From contig NZ_CP011930.1 of assembly GCF_001040945.1 (NCBI RefSeq), positions 2,395,704 to 2,459,703 on the forward strand: a stretch of DNA of 64,000 bases, written 5' to 3'. Below the pieces are notes generated by a model. That model made no database searches, was not told the DNA's origin, and saw only the letters and a program-made list of their open reading frames with translations. The position numbers were made by a program, and so were the translations under genes. Source of the DNA: Herbaspirillum seropedicae. Its GTDB lineage: Bacteria > Pseudomonadota > Gammaproteobacteria > Burkholderiales > Burkholderiaceae_D. Below, one piece after another: positions 50,177-59,814 of this stretch. The stretch's first letter is position 1, and every line of letters begins with the position of its first letter.

Positions 50177-52453
50177 ATGACTACTGACTCACTTCCTTCC
50201 GCCCATACCAGCCTGCCCGAGCGCTGGCAGACGGAAATCGCCGCCCGCCTGGCTGCTGGCGAAACCGTGCTGGCCTGGCTGGAGCTGGATCTCGACGCCC
50301 AGCTGCAATTCAACCGTTCGCTGGTGCTGGCCACCGACCGCCGCCTGCTGGCCAGCCCGCCTGCGGGACAGGCGTGGCAGGAATGGGCTTATCGCCCCGA
50401 TCTGCAACTGAAGCACCATGACCATGCCGGCGTCGGCACCCTGGAGCTCTGCGATGGCGCGGGACGGCTGGCGGCCTGGCGCTATACCTTGTCGCAGAAT
50501 CCGCAGGCGCTGCGCCTGATCAAGTTGTTCGAGCAGCAACGTGACTTGCTGGCCTCGGGCGTGCAGGCCGAGGAAGAGGGCGATGTCTGCCCCAACTGCA
50601 AGGCCGTGCTGCCGGAAGGGCAGGAAACCTGTGCCATCTGTCCCGAGACCAAGGAAGCCCCGCCGTCCACCTGGGCGCTGTTCCGCCTGTCGCGCTTTGC
50701 CAAGCCCTACAAGGGCTCGCTGCTGCTGGGCTTCCTGCTGACGCTGGCCTCCACCGCCGCCACGCTGGTGCCGCCCTACATGACCATGCCACTGATGGAC
50801 AATGTGTTGATTCCATTCCAGAACGGCGCACCCATCGATACCCACCTGGCCACGCTCTACCTGTCGGGCCTGCTGGGTGCGGCGGTGCTGGCCTGGGGGC
50901 TGGGCTGGGCGCGTACCTACATCTTGGCGCTGGTGTCCGAACGCATCGGCGCGGACCTGCGCACTACCACCTATTCCCACCTGCTGCGGCTGTCGCAGGA
51001 ATATTTCGGCGGCAAGCGCACCGGCGACCTGATGGCGCGCATCGGCTCGGAAACCGACCGCATCTGCGTCTTCCTGTCGCTGCACCTGCTGGATTTCGCC
51101 ATCGATGTGCTGATGATCATCATGACCGCAGCCATCCTGATCTCCATCAATCCCTGGCTGGCGCTGGTGACCTTGCTGCCGCTGCCCTTCATCGCCTGGA
51201 TGATCCACGTGGTGCGCGACCGCCTGCGCCACGGTTTCGAAAAGATCGACCGCATCTGGTCGGAAGTGACCAACGTGCTGGCCGATACCATCCCCGGCAT
51301 CCGCGTGGTCAAGGCCTTTGCCCAGGAAAAGCGCGAAGTGGCGCGTTTCCGCGAAGCCAACCGCCATAACCTGATGGTCAACGACCGGGTCAACAAGATC
51401 TGGTCGCTGTTCACGCCGACGGTGACCTTCCTGACCGAAGTGGGTCTGCTGGTGGTATGGGTGTTCGGCATCTGGCAGGTCTCCAGCAACCAGATCACGG
51501 TGGGCGTGCTGACGGCCTTCCTGGCCTATATCAGCCGCTTCTATACCCGCCTGGACTCGATGAGCCGCATCGTCTCGGTGACCCAGAAGGCGGCGGCGGG
51601 GGCCAAGCGCATCTTCGATATCCTGGACCACGTCTCCAGCGTGCCGGAGCCGGCCAATCCGGTGCACCTGGAAAAGGTGCAGGGCGCCATCGAGGTGCGC
51701 AACATCGGCTTCCGCTATGGCAATCGCGCGGTGATCCGCAACATGAGCCTGTCGATTGCACCGGGCGAGATGATCGGCCTGGTCGGCCACAGCGGTTCGG
51801 GCAAGTCCACCATGGTCAACCTGATCTGCCGCTTCTACGATGTCTCCGAAGGCGCGATCCGCATCGATGGCGTGGATATCCGCTCGTTGCCGATCTCCGA
51901 ATACCGCCGCAACATCGGCCTGGTCTTGCAGGAACCTTTCCTGTTCTTCGGCACGATTGCCGAGAACATCGCCTACGGCAAGCCGGAAGCCACCCGCGAG
52001 GAAATCATCGCCGCCGCCCGTGCGGCCCATGCGCATGAATTCATCCTGCGCCTGCCGCAGGGCTATGACTCGCTGGTGGGTGAGCGCGGCCAGGCCTTGT
52101 CGGGTGGCGAGCGCCAGCGCATCTCGATTGCGCGCGCGCTGCTGATCGATCCGCGCATCCTGATCCTGGATGAGGCGACTTCCTCGGTCGATACGACTAC
52201 CGAAAAGGAAATCCAGAAGGCGCTGGACAACCTGGTGCAAGGCCGTACCACGATTGCCATTGCGCACCGCCTGTCCACGCTGCGCAAGGCGGACCGTCTG
52301 GTGGTGCTGGACCGTGGCCAGGTGGTCGAGGTCGGCAACCATGAAGAACTGATGGCCCGCGAAGGGCATTACTACAAGCTCTACCAGGCCCAGGCGCGCA
52401 ATCCTGAGGGCGAGGCCGAGGTCTCGGTGAGCGAAGAAGAGAAGGGCGAGTAA
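50177..52453 (+). CDS. Cyanophycin-associated ABC transporter (permease-ATPase fusion)
   Basis: A 758-residue half-transporter. The first ~165 residues are an extra soluble domain ending in a four-Cys motif (Cys138, Cys141, Cys152, Cys155 in CPNCKAVLPEGQETCAIC), likely a zinc ribbon. Then comes a six-helix type I exporter domain (about 180-470) and an ABC ATPase with Walker A GHSGSGKST (Lys543), signature LSGGERQRISIARA and Walker B LILDEATSSVD. It is MsbA-like in architecture. From recall, this family is found beside cyanophycin synthetase genes in Burkholderiales; its substrate is unknown. It is 4 bp before the DUF1854 gene. Confidence 0.85.
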   Translation: MTTDSLPSAHTSLPERWQTEIAARLAAGETVLAWLELDLDAQLQFNRSLVLATDRRLLASPPAGQAWQEWAYRPDLQLKHHDHAGVGTLELCDGAGRLAAWRYTLSQNPQALRLIKLFEQQRDLLASGVQAEEEGDVCPNCKAVLPEGQETCAICPETKEAPPSTWALFRLSRFAKPYKGSLLLGFLLTLASTAATLVPPYMTMPLMDNVLIPFQNGAPIDTHLATLYLSGLLGAAVLAWGLGWARTYILALVSERIGADLRTTTYSHLLRLSQEYFGGKRTGDLMARIGSETDRICVFLSLHLLDFAIDVLMIIMTAAILISINPWLALVTLLPLPFIAWMIHVVRDRLRHGFEKIDRIWSEVTNVLADTIPGIRVVKAFAQEKREVARFREANRHNLMVNDRVNKIWSLFTPTVTFLTEVGLLVVWVFGIWQVSSNQITVGVLTAFLAYISRFYTRLDSMSRIVSVTQKAAAGAKRIFDILDHVSSVPEPANPVHLEKVQGAIEVRNIGFRYGNRAVIRNMSLSIAPGEMIGLVGHSGSGKSTMVNLICRFYDVSEGAIRIDGVDIRSLPISEYRRNIGLVLQEPFLFFGTIAENIAYGKPEATREEIIAAARAAHAHEFILRLPQGYDSLVGERGQALSGGERQRISIARALLIDPRILILDEATSSVDTTTEKEIQKALDNLVQGRTTIAIAHRLSTLRKADRLVVLDRGQVVEVGNHEELMAREGHYYKLYQAQARNPEGEAEVSVSEEEKGE

Positions 52454-52457
52454 GACC

Positions 52458-52943
52458 ATGAACACCCCAATGAACGCCCCCCAGTCCTTCACCCTGCAAC
52501 GCAACAGTTTCGGCCGCCTGGTGCTGACCGATGCCGCGGGTGTGGCCCATGACAACGTGATCCCGGTGCGTGCATTCCCCATCACCTCGCCTGATCGGGG
52601 CATGTCCCTGGTCAGCAGCGACGGCCATGAGCTGGCCTGGATCGATACCCTGGATCAGCTCGACGCGCCCACGCGCGCGCTGGTAGAGCAGGAGCTGGCC
52701 AGCCGCGAATTCATGCCGGAGATCCAGCGCATCGTCAGCGTCTCCACCTTCGCCACGCCCAGCGACTGGACCGTGCAGACCACGCGTGGCACCACAACCT
52801 TCACGCTCAAGGGCGAGGAAGACATCCGCCGCCTGGCGGCGCCGGCGCTGCTCATTGCCGACAGTCACGGCATCCAGTTCCTGATCCGCGACCAGAAGGC
52901 GCTGGACAAGCACAGCCGCAAGATCCTGGATCGCTTCCTCTGA
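52458..52943 (+). CDS. Cyanophycin-associated DUF1854 protein
   Basis: A 161-residue cytoplasmic protein of the DUF1854 family. Conserved parts are RNSFGRLVLTDAAG, VIPVRAFPITSPDRGMSLV, TTFTLKGEEDIRRL, LLIADSHGIQFLI and the ending LDKHSRKILDRFL. No enzymatic motif is visible. Its start follows the exporter stop by 4 bp, so the two are co-translated and probably act together. DUF1854 genes are, as I recall, regularly next to cyanophycin synthetases, which supports but does not prove a role in that pathway. Confidence 0.85.
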   Translation: MNTPMNAPQSFTLQRNSFGRLVLTDAAGVAHDNVIPVRAFPITSPDRGMSLVSSDGHELAWIDTLDQLDAPTRALVEQELASREFMPEIQRIVSVSTFATPSDWTVQTTRGTTTFTLKGEEDIRRLAAPALLIADSHGIQFLIRDQKALDKHSRKILDRFL

Positions 52944-52968
52944 TCCTTTTCGCACGCTGCAAAAGACA

Positions 52969-52997
52969 ACGGCCCTGATGTGAATCAGGGCCGTTTC
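52969..52997. terminator. Terminator between DUF1854 gene and rluF
   Basis: ACGGCCCTGAT-GTGA-ATCAGGGCCGT, an 11-bp perfect stem, is followed by TTTCTTC on the plus strand and preceded by AAAAG, so it can serve both convergent genes. Confidence 0.85.
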
Positions 52998-53016
52998 TTC
53001 ATTCAGGCGAACGCGA

Positions 53017-53763
53017 TCAGAATTTTTCGTCCGGCCGCAGATAGCGCCACTGTCCGGTCGGCAGTTCTCCGAGCTTGACGCCGCCGATACGCACGCGCTT
53101 CAAGCCGATCACCTTCAATCCGACCATGTCGCACATGCGGCGGATCTGGCGCTTCTTGCCTTCGCGCAGGGTGAAGCGCAACTGATCCTCGTTCTGCCAC
53201 ACCACCTTGGCCGGGCGCAGCGGCTTGCCATCCATGATGAGGCCGTGGTTCAGCCGCTTGAGATCGGATTCGGGCAGCTTGCCGGGGCGGGTGTATTGCA
53301 CGCGCACCAGGTATTCCTTGTCGACCGCCGAATCCTCGCCGATCAACTGCTTGGCGATGCGGCCATCCTGGGTCAGCACCAAGAGGCCGACCGAATCGAT
53401 GTCCAGCCGTCCGGCCGGCACCAGGCTCTTCAACTGGCGTGGGTGGAAGCGCATCTCGGTCTGGTCTTCGGCCCAGCGCGACTGTTCGTTGACCAGCACC
53501 ACGGCGGGCTTGTAACCGTCTTCGGCCTGGCCGCTGACGTAGCCCATGGGCTTGTTGAGCAGGATGGTCACGCGCTGCGCCTGTTCGGCGCTGGCCTGGC
53601 GCTCCACCGTAACCTTCTGGTGCGGCAGCACCTTGCTGCCCAGGACCGACACCACGACGCCATCCACGCGCACCCAGCCTTTCTCGATCCACTCGTCGGC
53701 TTCGCGGCGCGAGCACAGGCCGAGTTCGGACATGCGTTTGGAAAGTCGTACGGGTTCAGTCAT
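53017..53763 (-). CDS. rluF: 23S rRNA pseudouridine synthase, RluF-like
   Basis: RsuA/RluB/E/F family enzyme that converts a uridine in rRNA (U2604 for RluF) to pseudouridine. The 248-residue protein has an N-terminal S4 domain (VRLSKRMSELGLCSRREADE) and the catalytic motif GRLDIDSVGLLVLTQDG with the essential Asp. EGKKRQIRRMCDMVGLKV near the C-terminus is typical. The S4 part is most like RluF, but RluB/RluE cannot be fully excluded. ATG 53763 (MTEPVRLSKRM) was chosen over an upstream in-frame start that adds 26 unconserved residues. Confidence 0.85.
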   Translation of the reverse strand: MTEPVRLSKRMSELGLCSRREADEWIEKGWVRVDGVVVSVLGSKVLPHQKVTVERQASAEQAQRVTILLNKPMGYVSGQAEDGYKPAVVLVNEQSRWAEDQTEMRFHPRQLKSLVPAGRLDIDSVGLLVLTQDGRIAKQLIGEDSAVDKEYLVRVQYTRPGKLPESDLKRLNHGLIMDGKPLRPAKVVWQNEDQLRFTLREGKKRQIRRMCDMVGLKVIGLKRVRIGGVKLGELPTGQWRYLRPDEKF

Positions 53764-53867
53764 GGGGATTGCCTTGCGAAAAACGGAAGCCGGCCAGCGG
53801 CGAGGGTGAGATTGTACGGCCAAGCGGGGCCGCCGCGCCACCGCAGCAGCGGCCCCGCCGGCGTGGA

Positions 53868-56420
53868 TCAGATGCGCAGGGTCTTGAGCAGATCGGTTTC
53901 CAGCAGGATCTGGTTGCGCGGCTGCGACAGGCCCGGACCATCGATGAGGAAGACGTCTTCCACCCGCTCGCCCAGGGTCATCACCTTGGCGGTATGCAGG
54001 TTGATCTTGTACTTGGCCAGCACGTTGGAGATCGAATAGAGCAGGCCGGCGCGGTCATTGGCCGAGATCGACAGCAGGTAGTACTGGCCGCGCTCGTCGG
54101 GGCGCAGGTCCACCGCCGGATTGACCGGGAAGGTGCGCGACAGGCGCGACAGTCGGGCCTTGGAGGGTGCCGGCAAGGGCTCTTCGGATTGCAGCAGCGC
54201 GCCCAGCTCGTGCTCGATCAGGTTGATGATGTCGCGGTAGTTCTTGGCGAAGACCGGGGCATTGATCAGGAAGGCGTCCAGCGCGTAATTGTTGCGGGTG
54301 GTGTGGATCTTGGCGTCGAAGATGCTGAAGCTCTTTTCGTCGAAGTAGCTGCAGATGCGGGCGAAGAGGTCTTGCCGGTCCGGCGTGTAGACCGCCACCT
54401 GCACCCCCTCGCCGATGGGCGCGAGGCGGCAGCGCACCAGCGGCACGGCGGTATCGACCTTGTCGAAGAAGCAGCGCGTCTGCCAGGCAATGTCGGAGGC
54501 GTCGTGGCGCAGGAAATAGGCTACGTCGAGCTGCTTCCACAGCTGTTCGTGGGCATCGGCCGGCAGGCCGTACAGGCGCAGGGTCTTGATGGCTTCCTGC
54601 TGGGTATTCTTGAGTTCGCGGTCGGCCGAAGGTTCTTCGCCGCCCAGCACGCGCAGGGTCATGCGGTAGAGATCTTCCAGCAGCTTGCCCTTCCAGGCGT
54701 TCCAGACCTTGGGGCTGGTGCCGCGAATATCGGCCACCGTCAGCAGGTAGAGCGCTGTGAGATGGCGCTCGTCCTTGACCAACTGGGCGAAGGCGGTGAT
54801 GACGTCGGGGTCGGACATGTCCTGCTTCTGCGCCACATGCGACATGGCCAGGTGCTGCTCCACCAGGAAGACGATGAGATCGGTGTTTTCCGGCGAAATG
54901 CCATGCTGGACGCAGAAGGCGCGGGCGTCAGCCATGCCCAGCTTGGAGTGGTCGCCGCCGCGGCCCTTGGCGATATCGTGGAAGAGTGCAGCCACGTAGA
55001 GCACCCAGGGCTGGGCGAAGTTGGCCATCAGTTGGCTGCAGAAGGGGTATTCGTGGGCGTGTTCGCTCATGGTGAAGCGGCGCACATTGCGCACCACCAT
55101 CAGGATGTGCTGGTCCACCGTGTAGACGTGGAACAGGTCGTGCTGCATTTGGCCGACGATCTGGCGGAAGTTGGGCAGGTAGCGTCCCAGCACGCTGGTG
55201 GCGTTCATGCGGCGCAGCGCGTGGGTGATGCCGCGCTTGCTTTGCAGGATCTGCATGAACAGCCGGTGGTTCTCGGGATTGTTGCGGAAGGCGTTGTCGA
55301 TCTTGAAGCGGGCATGCCAGAGCGCGCGCATGGTGCGGGCCGACATGTCCTTGAGCTCGGCATGCTGGGACAGCACCAGAAACACTTCCAGCATGGCCGA
55401 GGGCGTCTCTTCGAAGACATGGTCGTGGGCGATATCGACAAAACCGTTGACCTCATTGAAGCGCTCGTTGATCTGGCGCGGCACGGCTTGCTGCGGGAAG
55501 AGGTGCGCCTCGATGTTCTGCAGCAGGATGGTGTTGAGTTGGGTGACTGCCTTGGCGGCCCAGTAGTAGCGCTGCATCAGGTATTCGCTGGCGCGCCGGG
55601 TGTCGGTGGTCTTGAAGCCGAAGGTTTCGGCGATCTGCGTCTGGATGTCGAACACCAGGCGGTCTTCGCGGCGATCGGTGAGGATGTGCAGGCGGATGCG
55701 GATGTCCTTGAAGGCGCGTTCCTTCTGGCGCAGCTGGCGCGCTTCGGTGGAAGTGAGCATGCCGTGTTCGGCCAGTTCGCTCCAGGAGTGGCCCAGGCCG
55801 GCCGCCTTGGCCACCCACAGGATCACCTGCAGGTCACGCAGGCCGCCGGGGCTTTCCTTGCAGTTGGGTTCCAGGCTGTAGGGCGTGTCTTCATATTTCA
55901 CATGACGCTGGCGCATCTCCAGCGTCTTGGCCTGGAAGAAGGCCAGCGGGTCCAGGGCGGCCTGGTAGCGTTCCTGCAGCTGCTTGAACAGGGCGCGGCT
56001 GCCGGTCACCAGGCGCGCTTCCAGCAGGCTGGTCTGTACCGTGATGTCGGCGGCGGACTCGTCCAGGCATTCATCGATGGTGCGGATGCTGTGGCCGATC
56101 TCCAGGCCGATGTCCCAGAACAGCTGCACCAGCGATTCCAGCTTCTCTTTCTTGCCGGCGTCCGGCGCCTTGTCCAGCAGGATCAGCACGTCCACGTCGG
56201 AATGCGGGAACAGTTCGCCGCGGCCATAGCCGCCCACGGCCACCAGTGCGGCGTTGCCGGACATGCCCAGGGCCTCCCAGGCCTGGGTGAGGGCCTCATC
56301 GACGGTGCGGCGCAACTGCGCCAGCAACTGCTCGGTCTTGTGGTTGGACTGGAACACCTCGATGGCCTGCTGGCGCGCAGCCTTGAGTTGTTTCTTGAGC
56401 GTGATGGCGAGAGTGGGCAT
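53868..56420 (-). CDS. glnD: PII uridylyltransferase/uridylyl-removing enzyme
   Basis: Bifunctional nitrogen sensor: uridylylates PII protein when glutamine is low and removes UMP when it is high. The 850-residue protein has a nucleotidyltransferase domain (about 60-210; [19 protein letters not shown]), an HD hydrolase domain (about 440-560; [19 protein letters not shown]) and two C-terminal ACT domains (about 670-850; [31 protein letters not shown]). Length is normal. It lies 151 bp after map on the same strand, as in many proteobacteria. Confidence 0.97.
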   Translation of the reverse strand: MPTLAITLKKQLKAARQQAIEVFQSNHKTEQLLAQLRRTVDEALTQAWEALGMSGNAALVAVGGYGRGELFPHSDVDVLILLDKAPDAGKKEKLESLVQLFWDIGLEIGHSIRTIDECLDESAADITVQTSLLEARLVTGSRALFKQLQERYQAALDPLAFFQAKTLEMRQRHVKYEDTPYSLEPNCKESPGGLRDLQVILWVAKAAGLGHSWSELAEHGMLTSTEARQLRQKERAFKDIRIRLHILTDRREDRLVFDIQTQIAETFGFKTTDTRRASEYLMQRYYWAAKAVTQLNTILLQNIEAHLFPQQAVPRQINERFNEVNGFVDIAHDHVFEETPSAMLEVFLVLSQHAELKDMSARTMRALWHARFKIDNAFRNNPENHRLFMQILQSKRGITHALRRMNATSVLGRYLPNFRQIVGQMQHDLFHVYTVDQHILMVVRNVRRFTMSEHAHEYPFCSQLMANFAQPWVLYVAALFHDIAKGRGGDHSKLGMADARAFCVQHGISPENTDLIVFLVEQHLAMSHVAQKQDMSDPDVITAFAQLVKDERHLTALYLLTVADIRGTSPKVWNAWKGKLLEDLYRMTLRVLGGEEPSADRELKNTQQEAIKTLRLYGLPADAHEQLWKQLDVAYFLRHDASDIAWQTRCFFDKVDTAVPLVRCRLAPIGEGVQVAVYTPDRQDLFARICSYFDEKSFSIFDAKIHTTRNNYALDAFLINAPVFAKNYRDIINLIEHELGALLQSEEPLPAPSKARLSRLSRTFPVNPAVDLRPDERGQYYLLSISANDRAGLLYSISNVLAKYKINLHTAKVMTLGERVEDVFLIDGPGLSQPRNQILLETDLLKTLRI

Positions 56421-56571
56421 CGTTGGAATCGATCAATGAAGGCAGGGCCGGGCGGGGCCGCTGGAAATGAACAGGGCCGCATCCCCATGCGGCCCCATGC
56501 CCTTAGCAGGTTTCATGCCGGAAGCCGTGTGCAGGGTCGCCGGCGTCACGGTCTTGCTGCGCCAGTCCGGT

Positions 56572-57396
56572 TCAGGCTGCGGCGGTGGCCTGGTTCTGGA
56601 TGAAGGCCGGCGGCGCCGGCATGCCTGGTGAGACGGTCAGCACTTCGAAGCCGGTTTCGGTGACCAGCACCGTATGTTCCCACTGCGCCGAGAGGCTGCG
56701 ATCCTTGGTCTTGATGGTCCAGCCGTCGCCCATTTCGCGGATTTCGCGACGGCCGGCGTTGATCATGGGTTCGACCGTGAAGATCATGCCGGCTTCCAGC
56801 TTTTCCAGCGTGCCGGGGCGGCCGTAATGCAGCACCTGCGGTTCTTCGTGGAAGACCTTGCCGATGCCATGGCCGCAGAATTCGCGCACGACGCTGTAGC
56901 CGGCCTTTTCCGCGTGCTGCTGGATGACATGGCCGATATCGCCCAGGTGTGCGCCCGGCTTGATCTTGGAAATGCCCAGCCACATGCATTCGTAGGTGAT
57001 CTCGGTGAGGCGGCGCGCCAGGATGGAAGGTTCGCCCAGGAAGAACATGCGGCTGGTGTCGCCGTGGTAGCCATCCTTGATGATGGTGACGTCGATGTTG
57101 AGCACGTCGCCGTTCTTCATCACCTTGTCGCCCGGGATGCCGTGGCAGATCACATCGTTCAGGGAGGTGCAGATGGCCTTGGGGTAGGGCGTGTAGCCGG
57201 GCGGGCAGTAGTTCAGCGGCGCCGGGATGCTGCCTTGCACATTGGTCATGTACTCGTGGCAGAGGCGGTCGATCTCGCCGGTGGTCACGCCCGGTTTCAC
57301 GAAGGGGGTGATGTAGTCCAGCACCTCGGCGGCCAGGCGGCCGGCTACGCGCATGCCTTCGATGTCTTCGGCGGTCTTGATGGTGATGTTGCCCAT
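56572..57396 (-). CDS. map: Methionine aminopeptidase, type I
   Basis: Removes the initiator Met from nascent proteins. The protein of 274 residues has the metal ligands in MKNGDVLNIDVTIIKDGYHG and DTSRMFF, the His in EFCGHGIGKVFHEEP, and Glu in FTVEPMINAG. It begins MGNITIKTAEDIEGMR; a second ATG 12 nt upstream (57408) is possible, and neither has a clear ribosome binding site. It is divergent from rpsB, the typical map/rpsB arrangement. Confidence 0.96.
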   Translation of the reverse strand: MGNITIKTAEDIEGMRVAGRLAAEVLDYITPFVKPGVTTGEIDRLCHEYMTNVQGSIPAPLNYCPPGYTPYPKAICTSLNDVICHGIPGDKVMKNGDVLNIDVTIIKDGYHGDTSRMFFLGEPSILARRLTEITYECMWLGISKIKPGAHLGDIGHVIQQHAEKAGYSVVREFCGHGIGKVFHEEPQVLHYGRPGTLEKLEAGMIFTVEPMINAGRREIREMGDGWTIKTKDRSLSAQWEHTVLVTETGFEVLTVSPGMPAPPAFIQNQATAAA

Positions 57397-57747
57397 GATG
57401 AATCGCAATTCGCTAGAAAATCGTCAAGACGAGATTATAGACGACGGGGTTGGTTTCTGTTTTGCCGTCTCCGGCCCGCGCGGTCAGGCTTGTGAAGGGT
57501 TTCGCCATCCGGGTTCATGTGCTACTTGAACAAAGTGACGGGGTCGAGTAGAATGCCGGGCTGATCTGAAAACCACAGGTCAGACGCCGAAATCAGGTAT
57601 GCGGAATGTATGCGAATGATTCTTCATGTCTTTTTGGCAATGTTTGTAGAAAATATCTTTTGAAACGCGAATCCGTTCGCTAAAAGGGTGTCTGGCTGCA
57701 TGAGCCGGATGACCGAGCGGATTCCAGACCTAACCCTGGAGAAATTC
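57397..57747. other. Divergent map/rpsB region with rpsB leader
   Basis: This 351-bp gap has the rpsB promoter at 57526-57554 and then a leader of about 187 nt before the rpsB start. rpsB leaders often fold for S2 autoregulation; I did not identify a specific known leader fold. No other gene is evident. Confidence 0.65.
57526..57554 (+). promoter_or_regulatory. rpsB promoter
   Basis: TTGAAC (57526-57531), a 17-bp spacer, then TAGAAT (57549-57554) and a GC-rich GCCGGGC discriminator. This is the best sigma-70 type promoter found in the window, and its GC-rich discriminator suggests growth-rate/stringent control. Confidence 0.8.
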
Positions 57748-58488
57748 ATGTCCGTTACCATGCGCGAAATGCTGGAAGCCGGTGTCCACTTCGGTCACCA
57801 AACCCGCTTCTGGAACCCCAAGATGGCCCCCTTCATTTTCGGTCATCGCAACAAGATTCACATCGTCAACCTGGAAAAGACCCTGGGCATGTACCAGGAG
57901 GCGCAGAAGTACGTGCGTCAACTGTCGGCCAACCGCGGCACCATCCTGTTCGTCGGCACCAAGCGTCAAGCCCGCGAAATCCTGGCTGCTGAAGCACAGC
58001 GCGCTGGCGTTCCCTACGTTGACCAGCGCTGGCTGGGCGGCATGCTGACCAACTTCAAGACCATCAAGACCTCGATCAAGCGCCTGAAGGACATGGAAGC
58101 TGCTGTCGAAGACGGTTCGGTCGAGAAGCTGTCCAAGAAGGAAGCCCTGCTGTTCAGCCGTGAGCAGGAAAAGCTGCAAAAGGCCATCGGCGGCATCAAG
58201 GACATGGGCGGCATTCCTGACGCCATCTTCGTCATCGACGTCGGCTACCACAAGGGCGCCATCACCGAAGCCGCCAAGCTGGGCATCCCGGTCATCGGCG
58301 TGGTCGATACCAACCACTCGCCCGAAGGCGTCACCTACGTGATCCCGGGTAACGACGACTCCGCCAAGGCGATCGCTCTGTACGCTCGCGGCATGGCTGA
58401 CGCAGTCCTGGAAGGTCGCGCCAACGCCGTCAACGACGTGGTTGAAGCAGTCAAGGGCGACGAATTCGTCGAGGTCGAGCAGGCTTGA
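57748..58488 (+). CDS. rpsB: 30S ribosomal protein S2
   Basis: Small-subunit ribosomal protein that docks S1. The 246-residue protein starts [20 protein letters not shown], followed by [20 protein letters not shown] and the C-terminal [20 protein letters not shown]. The ATG at 57748 has a good CTGGAGA site 6-7 nt upstream; the frame remains open 60 nt further upstream. First gene of the rpsB-tsf-pyrH-frr cluster. Confidence 0.98.
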   Translation: MSVTMREMLEAGVHFGHQTRFWNPKMAPFIFGHRNKIHIVNLEKTLGMYQEAQKYVRQLSANRGTILFVGTKRQAREILAAEAQRAGVPYVDQRWLGGMLTNFKTIKTSIKRLKDMEAAVEDGSVEKLSKKEALLFSREQEKLQKAIGGIKDMGGIPDAIFVIDVGYHKGAITEAAKLGIPVIGVVDTNHSPEGVTYVIPGNDDSAKAIALYARGMADAVLEGRANAVNDVVEAVKGDEFVEVEQA

Positions 58489-58516
58489 TTCTGCTCTTCC
58501 GGTAGTACGGTAGTAG

Positions 58517-58561
58517 AAAAAGGGGTGACAGCGGGTAGTGACGCAGTGGCCCCTTTTTTTT
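58517..58561 (+). terminator. rpsB-tsf intercistronic terminator/attenuator
   Basis: AAAAAGGGG and CCCCTTTTTTTT pair around a long loop of about 24 nt, 28 bp after rpsB. The T-run marks a terminator; since tsf follows with no obvious promoter, it probably acts as an attenuator between the two genes. Confidence 0.7.
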
Positions 58562-58625
58562 GATTCAATTTTCGAGTTTCAGGCATGCCGCCACAGGCGG
58601 GATGCCCCCAAGTCAGGAGAAAAGT

Positions 58626-59513
58626 ATGGCGGCAATTACCGCAGCAATGGTGGGCGATCTGCGCGCGAAGACCGACGCGCCGATGATGGAATGCAAGAAG
58701 GCGCTGACCGAAGCCGATGGCGACATGGCCAAGGCCGAAGAGATCCTGCGCGTCAAGCTGGGCAGCAAGGCTTCCAAGGCCTCTTCCCGCATCACCGCAG
58801 AAGGCGTGATCTCGACCTACATCGCCGGCAACGTCGGCGCGCTGGTCGAAGTGAACTGCGAAACCGACTTCGTGACCAAGAACGACGAGTTCATCGGTCT
58901 GGTCGAAGCCGCCGCCAAGCTGGTGGTCGAGCAGAATCCCGCTGACGTGGCTGCCCTGGGCGCCTGCAAGCTGCCCGACGGCAAGACCCTGGAAGAGCTG
59001 CGCACCGAACTGATCGGCCGCATCGGCGAGAACATGTCCTTCCGCCGCTTCCAGCGCTTCGAAACCTCGGCCAAGCTGGCTTCCTACCTGCACGGCACCC
59101 GTATCGGCGTGATCGTCGAATTCGACGGCGCCGACGAGCAAGTGGGCAAGGACGTGGCCATGCACATCGCCGCCATGAAGCCGGTCGCCCTGTCGGCCGA
59201 GCAAGTGCCGGCCGACCTGATCGAGAAGGAACGCTCGGTCGCCGCCCTGAAGGCTGCTGAATCCGGCAAGCCTGCCGACATCGTCGCCAAGATGGTGGAC
59301 GGCTCGGTGCAGAAGTACCTGAAGGAAGTGTCGCTGTTCAACCAGGCTTTCGTGAAGAACGACAAGCAAAGCGTCGAACAGATGCTCAAGGCTGCCAACA
59401 GCACCGTCAAGTCGTTCGCCATGTACGTGGTGGGCGAAGGCATCGAGAAGAAGCAAGACGACTTCGCTGCTGAAGTGGCAGCGCAAGTGGCTGCAGCAAA
59501 ACAAGCTCAGTAA
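58626..59513 (+). CDS. tsf: Translation elongation factor Ts
   Basis: Nucleotide exchange factor that regenerates EF-Tu-GTP. The 295-residue protein has the N-terminal UBA-like domain [20 protein letters not shown] with the conserved [12 protein letters not shown], then the core domains including [17 protein letters not shown] strong CAGGAGA ribosome binding site precedes the ATG at 58626, which fixes the start within an open frame that begins at 58560. Confidence 0.98.
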   Translation: MAAITAAMVGDLRAKTDAPMMECKKALTEADGDMAKAEEILRVKLGSKASKASSRITAEGVISTYIAGNVGALVEVNCETDFVTKNDEFIGLVEAAAKLVVEQNPADVAALGACKLPDGKTLEELRTELIGRIGENMSFRRFQRFETSAKLASYLHGTRIGVIVEFDGADEQVGKDVAMHIAAMKPVALSAEQVPADLIEKERSVAALKAAESGKPADIVAKMVDGSVQKYLKEVSLFNQAFVKNDKQSVEQMLKAANSTVKSFAMYVVGEGIEKKQDDFAAEVAAQVAAAKQAQ

Positions 59514-59814
59514 GCGTCGCAAGAAAAACGGGCCGAGAGGCCCGTTTTTTTAAGCTGGTCCCGGAACTTTCCCGGGCGCTCGCATCTACAGTCAAGGTCG
59601 TGCTCCAGCCTCTGGCTTGTGGCAGGCAGATCAAGGCGGCAGGTGTGAAGGTGCAGCAAATGCAGCAAGTGCAATAACAATCGGGCGCAGCAGTACCCAT
59701 CTCATGTGTCCAGGCATCCTCCCGGCGACGAAAGCGCGCCGTTTCGTCATGACGGGAGTGCGTGCGGATGCGTCAACAAGCAATTCAGAATCGGAAAGAA
59801 AACGGAGCCCTGCA
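59514..59814 (+). other. tsf-pyrH intergenic region
   Basis: The 301-bp gap contains the tsf terminator (59524-59551) and presumably a pyrH promoter, which I could not pin down. A 40-residue open stretch joins the pyrH frame upstream but lacks conservation. Confidence 0.6.
59524..59551 (+). terminator. tsf terminator
   Basis: AAAAACGGGCC-GAGA-GGCCCGTTTTTTT, a perfect 11-bp stem with a T7 run, 10 bp after tsf. It separates tsf from pyrH. Confidence 0.92.

Noticed and set aside
53769..56603. Very long open frame on the plus strand opposite glnD
   Set aside because: Composition (His/Gln/Val/Gly-rich, no domain) is that of an antisense shadow in GC-rich DNA; glnD on the other strand has full domain evidence.
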